The position numbers and the translations under genes are program-made. A stretch of DNA of 64,000 nucleotides from Marinicella rhabdoformis (lineage in GTDB: Bacteria; Pseudomonadota; Gammaproteobacteria; Xanthomonadales; Marinicellaceae). Below the pieces are notes generated by a model. The model worked only from the letters and a program-made list of their open reading frames with translations. It was not told where the DNA came from and searched no databases. The stretch is from contig NZ_VTFS01000008.1 of the NCBI RefSeq assembly GCF_009671245.1, positions 88,574 through 152,573 on the forward strand, read 5' to 3'. This document shows, piece after piece, positions 46,627-56,049 of this stretch (positions are counted from its first letter, which is position 1; each line of letters begins with the position of its first letter).

Positions 46627-49600
46627 ATGTTAAATAAAATAATAGATTGGTCGGTTAAAAATCGACTATTAGTGGTATTGGCTCTGATTGGAATGCTAGC
46701 ATTTGCTGCATCATTTATCCCAAGGCTAAATTTAGATGCTTTTCCTGATGTGACTAATATTCAGGTTTCAATTAATACTGAGGCACCAGGGTTAGCATCA
46801 GAAGAAGTCGAGCAATTAATAACCTTTCCCATTGAGGCGGTGATGTATGCCTTACCAGATGTTCAGGAGGTTCGTTCAATCTCAAAAACTGGTTTATCGG
46901 GAATTACAGTTGTCTTTAAAGAAGGTACTGATATCTACTTCGCCAGACAACTAGTATTTGAACGTTTACAATCTGCCAAAGAATTAATACCTGAGGGCGT
47001 AGGTACACCTGAAATGGGACCCAATACATCTGGTTTAGGTCAAGTTTATCAATACTACCTCAAAGCTGATGAGGATTCAAATATAGGTATCATGGAACTA
47101 CGTTCCTTGAATGACTGGGTGGTAAAACTTCTGTTAATGCCTGTAGATGGTGTGACAGATGTCTTGTCATTTGGTGGACAAGTAAAACAATATCAAGTTA
47201 ACCTGAATCCGTCACGCTTATTATCCTATGGATTAACGCAAAAAGAAGTCATAGATGCATTAGAAGATAACAACACCAATGCTGGTGGCTGGTATATGGA
47301 TCGTGGTCAAGAACAGTTAGTTATTCGAGGGGTAGGATGGTTGAGTTCTGGTGATGATGGTTTAAGTGAATTAAAACAAGTCCCATTGAAAACAGTTGAT
47401 GGAACAGTAGTCACAGTGGCTGATGTATCATCTGTTGAGTTTGGAAGCGAAATTCGTCAAGGTGCTGTTACCTTCACTGAACGTACCAAAAATAATGGTT
47501 CTCAACATTTTGGAGAGGTAGTTTCAGGCATTATCTTAAAGCGCATGGGAGCCAATACAAAGGTAACCATCGATGGGATTAAAGATCGTATCCCTTTAAT
47601 TCAACAAGCTTTACCAGAAGGAGTGACATTTGAACAAATATATGATCAGTCGGACTTGATTGAAAAAGCAGTATCAACAGTTTCAAAAGCATTAACCCAA
47701 GCATTTATCTTTATAGTTATTGTTTTGGTATTGTTTTTACTCAACGTCCGTTCTGTTATGTTAGTTCTAATTTCAATACCATTATCTGTGGGTATGGCAT
47801 TAACAGTTATGTCTTATAACGGGCTATCTGCTAACCTTATGTCATTAGGAGGTTTAGCTGTTGCTATAGGAATGATGGTAGATGGTTCAGTAGTCATGAT
47901 GGAGAATATATTCAAACATTTAACCCACCAGGATGATTATCATGATGAGCAAAATACTAAATCTGAGTCAAATGAGAATACAGCATTAATCCAGTCTAAC
48001 AACAATGCAACCGTTGCTTTACGCATACAGTTAGCTGCCAGGGAAGTAGCAAAACCTATTTTCTATGCAGTATCTATAATCATGGTTGTTTTTGCACCAT
48101 TATTTAGTTTAGAAGGTGTTGAAGGAAAGTTATTCCAACCAATGGCGGTGAGTATTATGATCGCAATGGCTGCATCTTTTCTAATATCAATCATTGTGGT
48201 TCCAGCATTGGCCAGTTATTTTTTTAGAAAAGAAGTAAAAACTAAGACTAGTCCTATTATCAAAGTTTTAGAAAAGGCCTATCGATTTGTACTTGAAAAG
48301 GCCATGAAAATTAAATTTGTTACTATTGCAATTGCAGTTGTATTGCTCATATCTACGCTGCTATTACTATCCCGATTGGGAACTGAATTTGTTCCTGAAT
48401 TAGAAGAGGGCACTATTAATCTACGCGTCACATTAGCTCCATCTGCTAGTTTAGATACAGCAATAGAAGTTGCTCCAAAATTAGAAAAAATGATCTTGGA
48501 GTTCCCTGAAGTAACCTATGCCATGAGTCGAATTGGGCGTGCTGAAATTGGTGGTGATCCTGAGCCAGTGAGTAATATTGAAATATACATTGGACTTAAA
48601 CCAGTTAGTGAATGGAGTAGTGCAGATAGTAGACAAGACTTACAATTGTTAATGGAAAAAAGATTAGAATCAATTCCAGGTTTATTATTTAACTTTTCTC
48701 AACCCATAGCTACCAGAGTCGATGAATTGTTATCAGGTGTGAAAGCTCAACTGGCAATGAAGTTATTTGGTTCAGATCTTGATGTATTGGCAAGTAAAGG
48801 CCAAGAAATCGTCAATGCAGTTCAATCTGTGAATGGTGCACGAGATGTGGCAATGGAACCAATTGCAGGTGAATCACAACTAGTAGTCAAACCCAATCGT
48901 AGACAATTATCTCGCTATGGTTTGTCAGTTGGTGATTTAATGAAAGTGGTCAGAGATGGTATCGGTGGTAGAGGTGCTGGTCAAATTATTAATGGTAATG
49001 AACGCTATGATATATATGTACGTCTAGGTGCTCAATTCCGTAAAAATCAATTTTCAATAGCTGACCTTAGGTTACAATCTCCAACTGGTGCATGGGTACG
49101 GTTAGGAGAAGTGGCAGACATTAGTATTGATTCTGGTCCACCACAAGTTAGAAGAGATGATGTCCAGCGCAGAGTGGTTATTCAAGCAAATGTGCAAGGC
49201 CGTGATATGGGCTCTGTAGTAAAAGACATTCGTGCAGCTATTTCCAGCCAAGTAGATTTACCTACAGGCTATACAGTTGATATAGGTGGGCAATTTGAAA
49301 ATCAAGAACGAGCTCAAAAAAGATTGATGATCGTTGTACCAATATCTATCGGCCTTATAGCTTTATTGCTTTATTTTGCTTTTAATTCAGTTGGCCAAGC
49401 GGCTCTAATTTTAGTTAATTTACCCCTAGCTATGATAGGTGGAATATTTGCCTTGTGGGTTTCAGGTCAATATTTATCAGTTCCAAGCTCAATAGGTTTT
49501 ATTACACTTTTTGGTGTTGCCGTACTTAATGGAGTTGTTATGGTTGAAGCCATTAATTTGCGAATTAAAAATACTAAGGAGAAATTAAGCAAAGCCATTT

Positions 49601-49833
49601 TTGATGGTGCAGTTTCAAGACTAAGACCTGTTTTAATGACGGCTATAACTTCAGCCTTAGGTTTAATTCCTATGTTAATGTCAGATGGTATTGGTTCTGA
49701 AATTCAACGACCATTAGCAACTGTTATTGTCGGTGGTTTAGTAACAGCTACATTCTTAACTTTATTTGTTTTACCTGTTTTATTTGCTTGGTTTTCAAAA
49801 GGAAAAATCAAACAATTAAAACAGCATCAGTAA
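46627..49833 (+). CDS. czcA: Divalent-metal RND efflux pump CzcA (pump 2)
   Basis: A 1068-residue heavy-metal RND pump. Seen: LNLDAFPDVTNIQVSINTEA, GGLAVAIGMMVDGSVVMMEN in TM4, and SQPIATRVDELLSGVKAQLA in the second periplasmic loop, the CzcA type (Co/Zn/Cd). An extra acidic loop of about 25 residues (HDEQNTKSESNENTALIQSN) sits in the cytoplasmic region after TM4. It is 65 bases after czcB and 15 bases before the P-type ATPase gene. Confidence 0.93.
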   Translation: MLNKIIDWSVKNRLLVVLALIGMLAFAASFIPRLNLDAFPDVTNIQVSINTEAPGLASEEVEQLITFPIEAVMYALPDVQEVRSISKTGLSGITVVFKEGTDIYFARQLVFERLQSAKELIPEGVGTPEMGPNTSGLGQVYQYYLKADEDSNIGIMELRSLNDWVVKLLLMPVDGVTDVLSFGGQVKQYQVNLNPSRLLSYGLTQKEVIDALEDNNTNAGGWYMDRGQEQLVIRGVGWLSSGDDGLSELKQVPLKTVDGTVVTVADVSSVEFGSEIRQGAVTFTERTKNNGSQHFGEVVSGIILKRMGANTKVTIDGIKDRIPLIQQALPEGVTFEQIYDQSDLIEKAVSTVSKALTQAFIFIVIVLVLFLLNVRSVMLVLISIPLSVGMALTVMSYNGLSANLMSLGGLAVAIGMMVDGSVVMMENIFKHLTHQDDYHDEQNTKSESNENTALIQSNNNATVALRIQLAAREVAKPIFYAVSIIMVVFAPLFSLEGVEGKLFQPMAVSIMIAMAASFLISIIVVPALASYFFRKEVKTKTSPIIKVLEKAYRFVLEKAMKIKFVTIAIAVVLLISTLLLLSRLGTEFVPELEEGTINLRVTLAPSASLDTAIEVAPKLEKMILEFPEVTYAMSRIGRAEIGGDPEPVSNIEIYIGLKPVSEWSSADSRQDLQLLMEKRLESIPGLLFNFSQPIATRVDELLSGVKAQLAMKLFGSDLDVLASKGQEIVNAVQSVNGARDVAMEPIAGESQLVVKPNRRQLSRYGLSVGDLMKVVRDGIGGRGAGQIINGNERYDIYVRLGAQFRKNQFSIADLRLQSPTGAWVRLGEVADISIDSGPPQVRRDDVQRRVVIQANVQGRDMGSVVKDIRAAISSQVDLPTGYTVDIGGQFENQERAQKRLMIVVPISIGLIALLLYFAFNSVGQAALILVNLPLAMIGGIFALWVSGQYLSVPSSIGFITLFGVAVLNGVVMVEAINLRIKNTKEKLSKAIFDGAVSRLRPVLMTAITSALGLIPMLMSDGIGSEIQRPLATVIVGGLVTATFLTLFVLPVLFAWFSKGKIKQLKQHQ

Positions 49834-49848
49834 TTAAGGAGAATAAAA

Positions 49849-51774
49849 TTGAAAAATCAAATAGAACATTCATCTCATGATCACTCAACTCATGAAGGAC
49901 ATAATCATGATAATAATGGAGGGAATTATATTCCCTCAATTGTTTCTCTTTCACTACTGCTATTAGGTTTAGCATTTGAACACATATTCAAATTTAGCTT
50001 TTTTCAAGGTTGGGTTATGGTTACTTGGTACATCGCAGCCTATTTACCAGTGGCTCTCCCAGTAATAAAAGAAACTATCAAGGCACTCAAGAAAGGAGAG
50101 GTTTTTACAGAGTTTTTCCTCATGAGTGTTGCAACCATTGGTGCCATGTTTATTGGGCAATATCCAGAAGGGGTTGCAGTGATGCTGTTTTATGCTATAG
50201 GGGAGTTGTTTCAAAACGCTGCTGTTAATCGGGCCAAGAAAAACATCACAGCTTTACTGGATGTGAGGCCTAAAACTGCGCATGTGCTTATAAATAGCAA
50301 CTATGAGACAGTTAATCCTGAATCTGTCAAGGTTGGAGATAGCATTCAAGTTAAGGTGGGTGAGAAAGTACCTCTTGATGGAAAGTTAATTTCTGATAAG
50401 GCCAGCTTGAATGCAGCTGCAATTACTGGCGAGAGTAAACCACAAAGTTTAACAAAAGCTGAAAATGTTCTGGCAGGTTCAATTAATCTTGAGTCAGTTA
50501 TTGAGGTTGAGGTTGAAAAGCTATACAACGATTCATCTGTTGCCAAAATACTTAATCTGGTTCAAAACGCAACCGCTAAAAAAGCCAAGACAGAATTATT
50601 GATCAGACGGCTTGCTAAGATCTACACGCCAATTGTTGTTTATTTGGCCATTGCAATCTGCATTCTTCCTTACTTCTTTGTTGAAACCTATCAGTTTCAG
50701 GACTGGCTATACAGGGCATTGGTATTCTTAGTGATTTCCTGTCCATGTGCATTGGTGATATCTATACCACTTGGGTACTTTGGCGGGCTGGGAGCAGCTT
50801 CTAAAAATGGCATTCTGTTTAAAGGTGCCACTTTCATGGACACCTTGACGCAAGTAAATACATTAGTCATGGACAAAACAGGAACAGTGACCAAAGGAAC
50901 ATTCAAAGTCAAACAGATCAGTATCTCAAATGATATGACTGAGGATGAATTCATGAGTTATGTTTTGTCGCTTGAAAAAACATCAACCCATCCAATTGCC
51001 AAAGCCATCATGCAATATGAAAATACCGGTGATATTTTTGATGCCAATGATGTTAATGAAATAGCTGGTAAAGGGCTTAAAGGAGTTGTGAAGAATAAGA
51101 CAGTGTTAGCCGGCAATAAAAAATTGCTGGATCAATTTAACATCAAAACACCTGGTGATATTGAATCCATAGTTGATAGTATTGTTTTGGTTGCAATTGA
51201 TGGTGATTATGCAGGCTTTGTAACCATATCGGATGAATTAAAAGAAGATGCCAATCAAACTATTTTGGCAATCAGGAATTTAGGCATCAATGAAATTGTC
51301 ATGCTTTCAGGTGACAAAGATTCAATCACACAAAAAATTGCTGGCGAATTATCAATCAGTCAAGCCAGAGGTGGCTTACTTCCTGAGGATAAATTAAATC
51401 ATGTAGAAAAGCTCAAAGAAGATTCAACAAAGGTCATTGCATTCATGGGTGATGGGATTAACGATGCACCGGTGTTAGCAGCCAGTCACTTAGGTATCGC
51501 TATGGGGGCCAATGGCAGCGATGTGGCTATAGAAACAGCTGACATGATCATTCAGACAGACCAACCCTCAAAATTTGTCACGGGCTTTAATATCAGTAAA
51601 TCCACTCAAGGAGTCATCTGGCAGAATATCATTCTGGCATTTGGTGTAAAAGTGCTTGTATTGATATTGGGTGCAGCTGGTTTGGCAACATTGTGGCAAG
51701 CCGTTTTTGCTGATGTTGGTGTGGCATTATTGGCAATACTAAATGCAGTCAGACTACAGAAGATGAAGTGGTAA
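49849..51774 (+). CDS. Zn/Cd/Pb P1B-type ATPase, ZntA/CadA-like
   Basis: A 641-residue P-type ATPase. His/Asn-rich N-terminus replaces the usual HMA domain (HSSHDHSTHEGHNHDNN). Seen: CPC at 298-300 (SCPCALVIS), DKTGT from Asp342, THPIAKA, and GDGINDAP. It pumps divalent soft metals from the cytoplasm to the periplasm, where CzcCBA can take them out of the cell. Start is TTG at 49849 with AAGGAG seven bases upstream; no nearby in-frame ATG. A hairpin follows. Confidence 0.9.
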   Translation: MKNQIEHSSHDHSTHEGHNHDNNGGNYIPSIVSLSLLLLGLAFEHIFKFSFFQGWVMVTWYIAAYLPVALPVIKETIKALKKGEVFTEFFLMSVATIGAMFIGQYPEGVAVMLFYAIGELFQNAAVNRAKKNITALLDVRPKTAHVLINSNYETVNPESVKVGDSIQVKVGEKVPLDGKLISDKASLNAAAITGESKPQSLTKAENVLAGSINLESVIEVEVEKLYNDSSVAKILNLVQNATAKKAKTELLIRRLAKIYTPIVVYLAIAICILPYFFVETYQFQDWLYRALVFLVISCPCALVISIPLGYFGGLGAASKNGILFKGATFMDTLTQVNTLVMDKTGTVTKGTFKVKQISISNDMTEDEFMSYVLSLEKTSTHPIAKAIMQYENTGDIFDANDVNEIAGKGLKGVVKNKTVLAGNKKLLDQFNIKTPGDIESIVDSIVLVAIDGDYAGFVTISDELKEDANQTILAIRNLGINEIVMLSGDKDSITQKIAGELSISQARGGLLPEDKLNHVEKLKEDSTKVIAFMGDGINDAPVLAASHLGIAMGANGSDVAIETADMIIQTDQPSKFVTGFNISKSTQGVIWQNIILAFGVKVLVLILGAAGLATLWQAVFADVGVALLAILNAVRLQKMKW

Positions 51775-51788
51775 TTTTCAGCACTGAA

Positions 51789-51815
51789 AAGCCGTCTTTG
51801 GGCGGCTTGTTATTA
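51789..51815 (+). terminator. Intrinsic terminator after ATPase gene
   Basis: AAGCCG (51789-51794) pairs with CGGCTT (51803-51808) around TCTTTGGG, followed by TGTTATT. The T run is broken, so strength is moderate. It separates the czc operon from the FTR1 promoter. Confidence 0.65.
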
Positions 51816-51843
51816 ACATAATAGTCAATAATTTAAAAAGCTG

Positions 51844-51874
51844 TTGACTCTATAGTAACTATAGATACTAAAAT
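51844..51874 (+). promoter_or_regulatory. MerR-type (PbrR/CadR) promoter for FTR1 gene
   Basis: TTGACT (51844-51849), 19-base spacer holding the dyad ACTCTATAGTAACTATAGAT, and TAAAAT (51869-51874). The dyad differs from the one at 42616 only at the centre, so one regulator should bind both. Confidence 0.9.
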
Positions 51875-51913
51875 ACGAATAGTTATCATTACCAAATTAA
51901 AACTGAGTTATAA

Positions 51914-53884
51914 ATGTCAAAAATAAACAACATAATTGATTTTCAAAAATACCATCAAAAAAGAATCTTAAATTTTAATCCAGCATTATTCTTCATTTTT
52001 TTATTACTCTGTTTTAGCAAATCAGCTTTTTCAAATACACCTTTGAACGAAATACGACAAATGATTCAGCTAGCTGAATACATTGGAGTCGATTACACCG
52101 AAGCTGTTAAAAATGGAACTGTTGCTAGTGATGAAGAATATCTGGAAATGGTTGAGTTTTCTTCATTATTGGTCGAAAAAAGTCATAAATATTCAGAAAC
52201 TAGCCCAGAGTTTAAAGCCATTTTTCAATATGCCAACTCATTAAAATTAGCCATAGAACTTAAGGGTGATTATCCAGATATACAAAATCTAAGCTTAAAG
52301 ATTCACTCAATTTTACTTACATTAATGCCTGCTACATCTTTACCGATTCAGTTGTTACCTAAATCTAATGTCAAAGCCCTATACCAGGAAACCTGTTCAA
52401 ATTGTCATGGGCCCAGCGGTGGAGGCAATGGACAGATGGCAAAGAACCTCACACCTGCACCAACTGATTTTACCGACAAAACACGTGCGTTAAATAGATC
52501 AGTTCTAGGTCTATATGAATCTATCAGCAATGGAATTTCGGACACTTCCATGCCACCTTTCAAACAATTAAAAGAAGAAGAAATATGGTCCTTAGCATTT
52601 TATGTTGGAAGCCTGGCATTCAAATCGGTTGAGAAACCATCAAATTCGACCAATCTGACAGAAATTTCATTGGCTCAATTAACTTATCAGACTCCAAACC
52701 AGTTAAATTCAACTTTCCCTAAAGTTTACCATTCTAACGTTGAATATCTTCGAGGAAATCCAAGCTATTTATTCGACGTTGAATCCACGCCATTTTCAAT
52801 CACCAGAGAAAAGTTAAAAGGAGCCTTGAATGCGTATGCACTAAATGATTATCAAATGGCCAGTAACCTAACAGTCAGTGCATATCTCGATGGGTTTGAA
52901 CTTATAGAAAATAGTATTGATGCTCAGGATAATGAACTCAGAAAAAGAATTGAAGCCAATATGATGCTCCTCAGGCAACTGTCCAAGACATCTGATAATG
53001 AAAAAAAATTTAAAGAAACACATGACAATACACTACAACTTTTAGATGAAGCAGAATATCTAATCTATGAATCAAAGATTTCTAATGTAACTTTGTTTAG
53101 TTCCAGCCTCATAATATTGCTTCGAGAAGGACTTGAAGCGTTATTGGTTGTGCTTGCTTTAACTACAGTACTGATAAAAACTTCCAGAAAAGATGCTATT
53201 AAGTATGTTCACATTGGGTGGATCAGTGCGCTGTTTGCAGGAGTTGGTACTTGGCTTTTAGCACAATCATTCATTTCCATAAGTGGTGCAAACCGAGAAA
53301 TAATGGAAGGGTTTGCAGCTCTTCTTGCTGCCACAGTACTATTCTATGTTGGTGTTTGGATGCACAGTAAAACCCATGCTAATAATTGGCAGGCATATAT
53401 AAAGAATAATGTTGATAATAAATTGAAGTCTGGTACTTTATGGGGGCTGACTGGATTAGCTTTTATTGCAGTATATCGTGAAGTATTCGAAACAGTTCTA
53501 TTTTATCAAGCTTTATTGACTCAAGCAGTTGTAAACCAACATTCTATGATTTTTGGCGGTTTTATAACAGGAGTTATTGTACTGGTCATTGTCTCCTGGG
53601 TATTGATACGTTATTCGGTCAAATTGCCTATATCTACATTCTTTTCAATTACCACTTATTTATTACTGGCGTTGTCATTTATTTTGACTGGGAAAGCAAT
53701 AATGGCTTTACAAGAAGCTGCAGTGATTGGAATATCCCCTCTGCCTGTTACTTTTGAAATTGATTGGGTCGGTATAAAGTCAACCTGGCAAGGTGTTTTG
53801 GCTCAATCCAGTGTCCTGTTGTTGTTTATTATATTTATGCTAACTTCAAGAGGTAAAAAACTAAAACAATTAGCTAAAGATTGA
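51914..53884 (+). CDS. Cytochrome c/FTR1 family permease (PbrT-like)
   Basis: A 656-residue protein: signal segment, a c-type heme domain with CSNCH (residues 161-165) and an axial-type Met in SMPPF, then a C-terminal FTR1 permease of seven helices with the two REXXE motifs REGLE (404-408) and REVFE (522-526). FTR1 proteins import Fe3+; fusion to cytochrome c is known, and PbrT, the lead uptake protein of the pbr system, is of this family. The pbr-style operator upstream argues for a metal-induced, possibly Pb2+-linked role. Confidence 0.9.
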   Translation: MSKINNIIDFQKYHQKRILNFNPALFFIFLLLCFSKSAFSNTPLNEIRQMIQLAEYIGVDYTEAVKNGTVASDEEYLEMVEFSSLLVEKSHKYSETSPEFKAIFQYANSLKLAIELKGDYPDIQNLSLKIHSILLTLMPATSLPIQLLPKSNVKALYQETCSNCHGPSGGGNGQMAKNLTPAPTDFTDKTRALNRSVLGLYESISNGISDTSMPPFKQLKEEEIWSLAFYVGSLAFKSVEKPSNSTNLTEISLAQLTYQTPNQLNSTFPKVYHSNVEYLRGNPSYLFDVESTPFSITREKLKGALNAYALNDYQMASNLTVSAYLDGFELIENSIDAQDNELRKRIEANMMLLRQLSKTSDNEKKFKETHDNTLQLLDEAEYLIYESKISNVTLFSSSLIILLREGLEALLVVLALTTVLIKTSRKDAIKYVHIGWISALFAGVGTWLLAQSFISISGANREIMEGFAALLAATVLFYVGVWMHSKTHANNWQAYIKNNVDNKLKSGTLWGLTGLAFIAVYREVFETVLFYQALLTQAVVNQHSMIFGGFITGVIVLVIVSWVLIRYSVKLPISTFFSITTYLLLALSFILTGKAIMALQEAAVIGISPLPVTFEIDWVGIKSTWQGVLAQSSVLLLFIIFMLTSRGKKLKQLAKD

Positions 53885-53937
53885 CTGCAGATTATCATTT
53901 CGAATATTTTTCATAATGGTTTAAAAGAGGTGATTTA

Positions 53938-54597
53938 ATGGAAACCAAAGACAAAAATTATATAAAAGCATTAAGGTTTAATTGGTTAACAAAGTACTAC
54001 GATCAAATTGTATCTTTAACTACCAGAGAATCTTTTTTTAAGAAAAAATTAATAAAACAATCTGTTTTGAGTGACGGTGATATTGTTTTAGATATCGGTT
54101 CTGGAACTGGCACATTAGCTATTTTGATTAAAAAAGATAATCCAGAAACGCAAGTGTTTGGTGTTGATGGTGATGAAAACATTCTCTCAATAGCCAGAAA
54201 AAAAGCAAAAGATAAGGAGGTTCAAATTACTTTCAAGAGAGGGTTGTCATTTGATTTGCCATTTTCAGAGAATCATTTTGACTGTTGTTTCTCGAGCCTT
54301 TTCTTTCATCATTTATCTGATGAAAACAAATTGAAATCATTTCAAGAAATCCATCGAGTATTAAAAAATGATGGGAAACTCCATGTTGCTGATTGGGGTA
54401 AGCCATCAAATTTTTTAATGCGCTTACTATTTTTCCCAATACAAGTTTTAGATGGATTTAAAACAACAAGTAGCAATGTTCAAGGTATCTTGCCTCTTTT
54501 AATGGAACAATCAGGTTTTATTGAAGTAAAGATTGAAAAGGAGATTTCAACTATGTTTGGCACAATGACATTATACAGTGCAAGTAAGAAAGGGTAG
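53938..54597 (+). CDS. Class I SAM methyltransferase, copy 2
   Basis: A 219-residue paralogue of the methyltransferase at 41478, with identical layout (VLDIGSGTGTLA, GVDGDENIL, FSSLFFHHLSDENK) and high identity along the whole length. It lies 53 bases after the FTR1 gene and before the CDF remnant, a mirror of the MT-CDF-leader-czc order of copy 1. Substrate unknown. Confidence 0.85.
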   Translation: METKDKNYIKALRFNWLTKYYDQIVSLTTRESFFKKKLIKQSVLSDGDIVLDIGSGTGTLAILIKKDNPETQVFGVDGDENILSIARKKAKDKEVQITFKRGLSFDLPFSENHFDCCFSSLFFHHLSDENKLKSFQEIHRVLKNDGKLHVADWGKPSNFLMRLLFFPIQVLDGFKTTSSNVQGILPLLMEQSGFIEVKIEKEISTMFGTMTLYSASKKG

Positions 54598-54603
54598 TCA
54601 AGT

Positions 54604-54850
54604 ATGAATCACTCAGAAACTTTCAATCTTGAAAGTTGGCAACATAGCCATGATTTTTCTCATAATAACTTAAAGGGAGAGAAGCGAATTAGGTATGTGC
54701 TCACCCTAACAACGGCAACGATATTGGTTCAGATTTTAGCTGGCGTGCTGGTGATGTTGACAGGTTCAGCCATTCCGGATTTAGTCATTGGTTTAGTCAT
54801 CGTTGCTTTTATATAAAGGGCACCAGGCGAATCTTACAATTAAAATCATG
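54604..54850 (+). pseudogene. Chimeric CDF remnant
   Basis: The first 45 codons read like the start of a ZitB-type CDF protein (HSHDFSHNNLKGEKRIRYVL), but after ILVQI the frame jumps to the last part of the HMA-CDF gene (LAGVLVMLTGSAIPDLVIG, matching 43440-43540) and stops at 54816 after IVAFI. The DNA match to the CDF 3' end continues past the stop to about 54850. It joins ends of two different CDF genes and lacks most membrane helices, so it cannot work as a transporter. Confidence 0.78.
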
Positions 54851-55483
54851 AAAAAAATTAAAACAACACGACCCTTTAGGAGTAGGATATTCATAGTTTT
54901 GACCATTCTAGTTGCTTCTTATTCAGCTGCTGAAAATGTAGAAACTGCTCTTGGAAGCCCAGATGCACCAGTTACAATAATTGAGTATGGTTCTTTAACC
55001 TGTGGTTATTGCATAAAATTTCACAAGGAAGTGATGCCACTTATAAAATCTCGTCATATCGATTCAGGACATGTTCGTTTTATCTTTCGGGACTTTCCAA
55101 CCAGCAAGAAAGCAATTCGTGGAGCAGTTGCGGCTCGCTGTGCAGGTGATCAATACTATGAAATATTAGAACTCCTTTTTGAAAATGTGGGAAGTTGGTT
55201 TAGAGCAAGTAAGCCAGATTCAGAAATGATTGAGTTGGCCATTACTATTGGGCTTGATGATGAGCGGTTTAAAGCTTGCTTAAGTGACCCCAAAAACACT
55301 GAAGCTGTTAAAGAAGCACAGAGGCAGTCAACAGAAGAATATGGTGTAATTGCTACCCCAACTTTTCTTATTAATAACAATGTTGTAAACGGCTTTCAAG
55401 ATATAAATCAGATGGAAATGATCATTGAGCATACATTGGAAATAACTCGTAAAAACAACAGTGATAATAATGAAACTCCATGA
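54848..55483 (+). CDS. DsbA-like thioredoxin-fold protein, secreted
   Basis: A 211-residue exported protein: signal peptide ending SYSAAE, then a DsbA/DsbG-type domain with SLTCGYCIKFHKEV (CGYC active site) and cis-Pro loop VIATPTFLIN. It would act as a thiol oxidoreductase in the periplasm. Start at the ATG at 54848, inside the CDF repeat end. It lies between two copies of the CDF 3' end, so it was inserted as a unit. May keep the Cys-rich leader proteins in the right redox state. Confidence 0.85.
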   Translation: MKKIKTTRPFRSRIFIVLTILVASYSAAENVETALGSPDAPVTIIEYGSLTCGYCIKFHKEVMPLIKSRHIDSGHVRFIFRDFPTSKKAIRGAVAARCAGDQYYEILELLFENVGSWFRASKPDSEMIELAITIGLDDERFKACLSDPKNTEAVKEAQRQSTEEYGVIATPTFLINNNVVNGFQDINQMEMIIEHTLEITRKNNSDNNETP

Positions 55484-55568
55484 TTTAAAGTTAAATAATG
55501 ATTTATGCAATGAAATGCACCGTGAATACTGGTATGTCGATTCTTTTTCTGCTGGTAAAGCAGATTGA
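55470..55568 (+). CDS. Small ORF, 32 codons, unknown
   Basis: ATG at 55470 overlaps the end of the DsbA-like gene by 14 bases. It encodes a short charged peptide with CNEMHREYWYVDSFSAGKAD at its end. No family recognised; it may be the tail of a lost gene carried along with the DsbA segment. Confidence 0.3.
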   Translation: MKLHDLKLNNDLCNEMHREYWYVDSFSAGKAD

Positions 55569-55576
55569 ATTTATAG

Positions 55577-55606
55577 GTACCAGTCGAATTTTAAAAACAA
55601 GTCCTG
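55577..55606 (+). pseudogene. Second scrap of the CDF gene 3' end
   Basis: GGTACCAGTCGAATTTTAAA followed by AACAAGTCCTGA resembles the last codons of the CDF gene at 43531-43563. With the similar scrap near 54820-54850 it brackets the DsbA-like gene. Confidence 0.6.
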
Positions 55607-55889
55607 AAGCATGAACTGTAACTAACTTGAACAAACTGATAGAATATAGGTCTTAAATGAAAATGACACATAGACACTTTAATTTAATGCGTTACAAACC
55701 ACTCATTATTCTGCTTGTAATGGCTGTATCTTTTCAGTCCATTGCTGCTGTGTCTGATGTTCACCAATCACACCAATCAGGTGCTGAGCATCTAGAATTT
55801 GAACATGAGCATGAAGGTGATGCCAATTTAACGCCTATAGATGAACTGAGTTCATTTGATTGTCACCATTGTTGTCATTGTCACGGTGG
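55601..55889 (+). repeat. Long direct repeat, copy 2
   Basis: Counterpart of 43557-43845. It includes the untranslated region and the start of the leader gene with only scattered substitutions, indicating fairly recent duplication or conversion. Confidence 0.88.
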
Positions 55890-56019
55890 CCATGTCTCAT
55901 CCATGCTTCCACCATCTTTTAGCTTGGCATATTTAGAATTAAACCAAGCCATTTATATTTCAGAACATTCATTTACAAGTAATCTCGCATCCAGGCTTCT
56001 TCGGCCGCCCAAAGCCTAA
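55663..56019 (+). CDS. Secreted His/Cys-rich leader protein, copy 2
   Basis: A 118-residue paralogue of the protein at 43619. Signal peptide and first 80 residues are nearly identical, including DCHHCCHCHG; the last 30 residues differ but still end with Arg-Pro-Pro (LRPPKA). The ATG at 55663 is used because it aligns with the start of copy 1; another ATG lies two codons upstream. It precedes the third RND operon. Confidence 0.72.
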   Translation: MTHRHFNLMRYKPLIILLVMAVSFQSIAAVSDVHQSHQSGAEHLEFEHEHEGDANLTPIDELSSFDCHHCCHCHGGHVSSMLPPSFSLAYLELNQAIYISEHSFTSNLASRLLRPPKA

Positions 56020-56049
56020 ATCTTATTGAAATCACAATTTGGATTGCAG

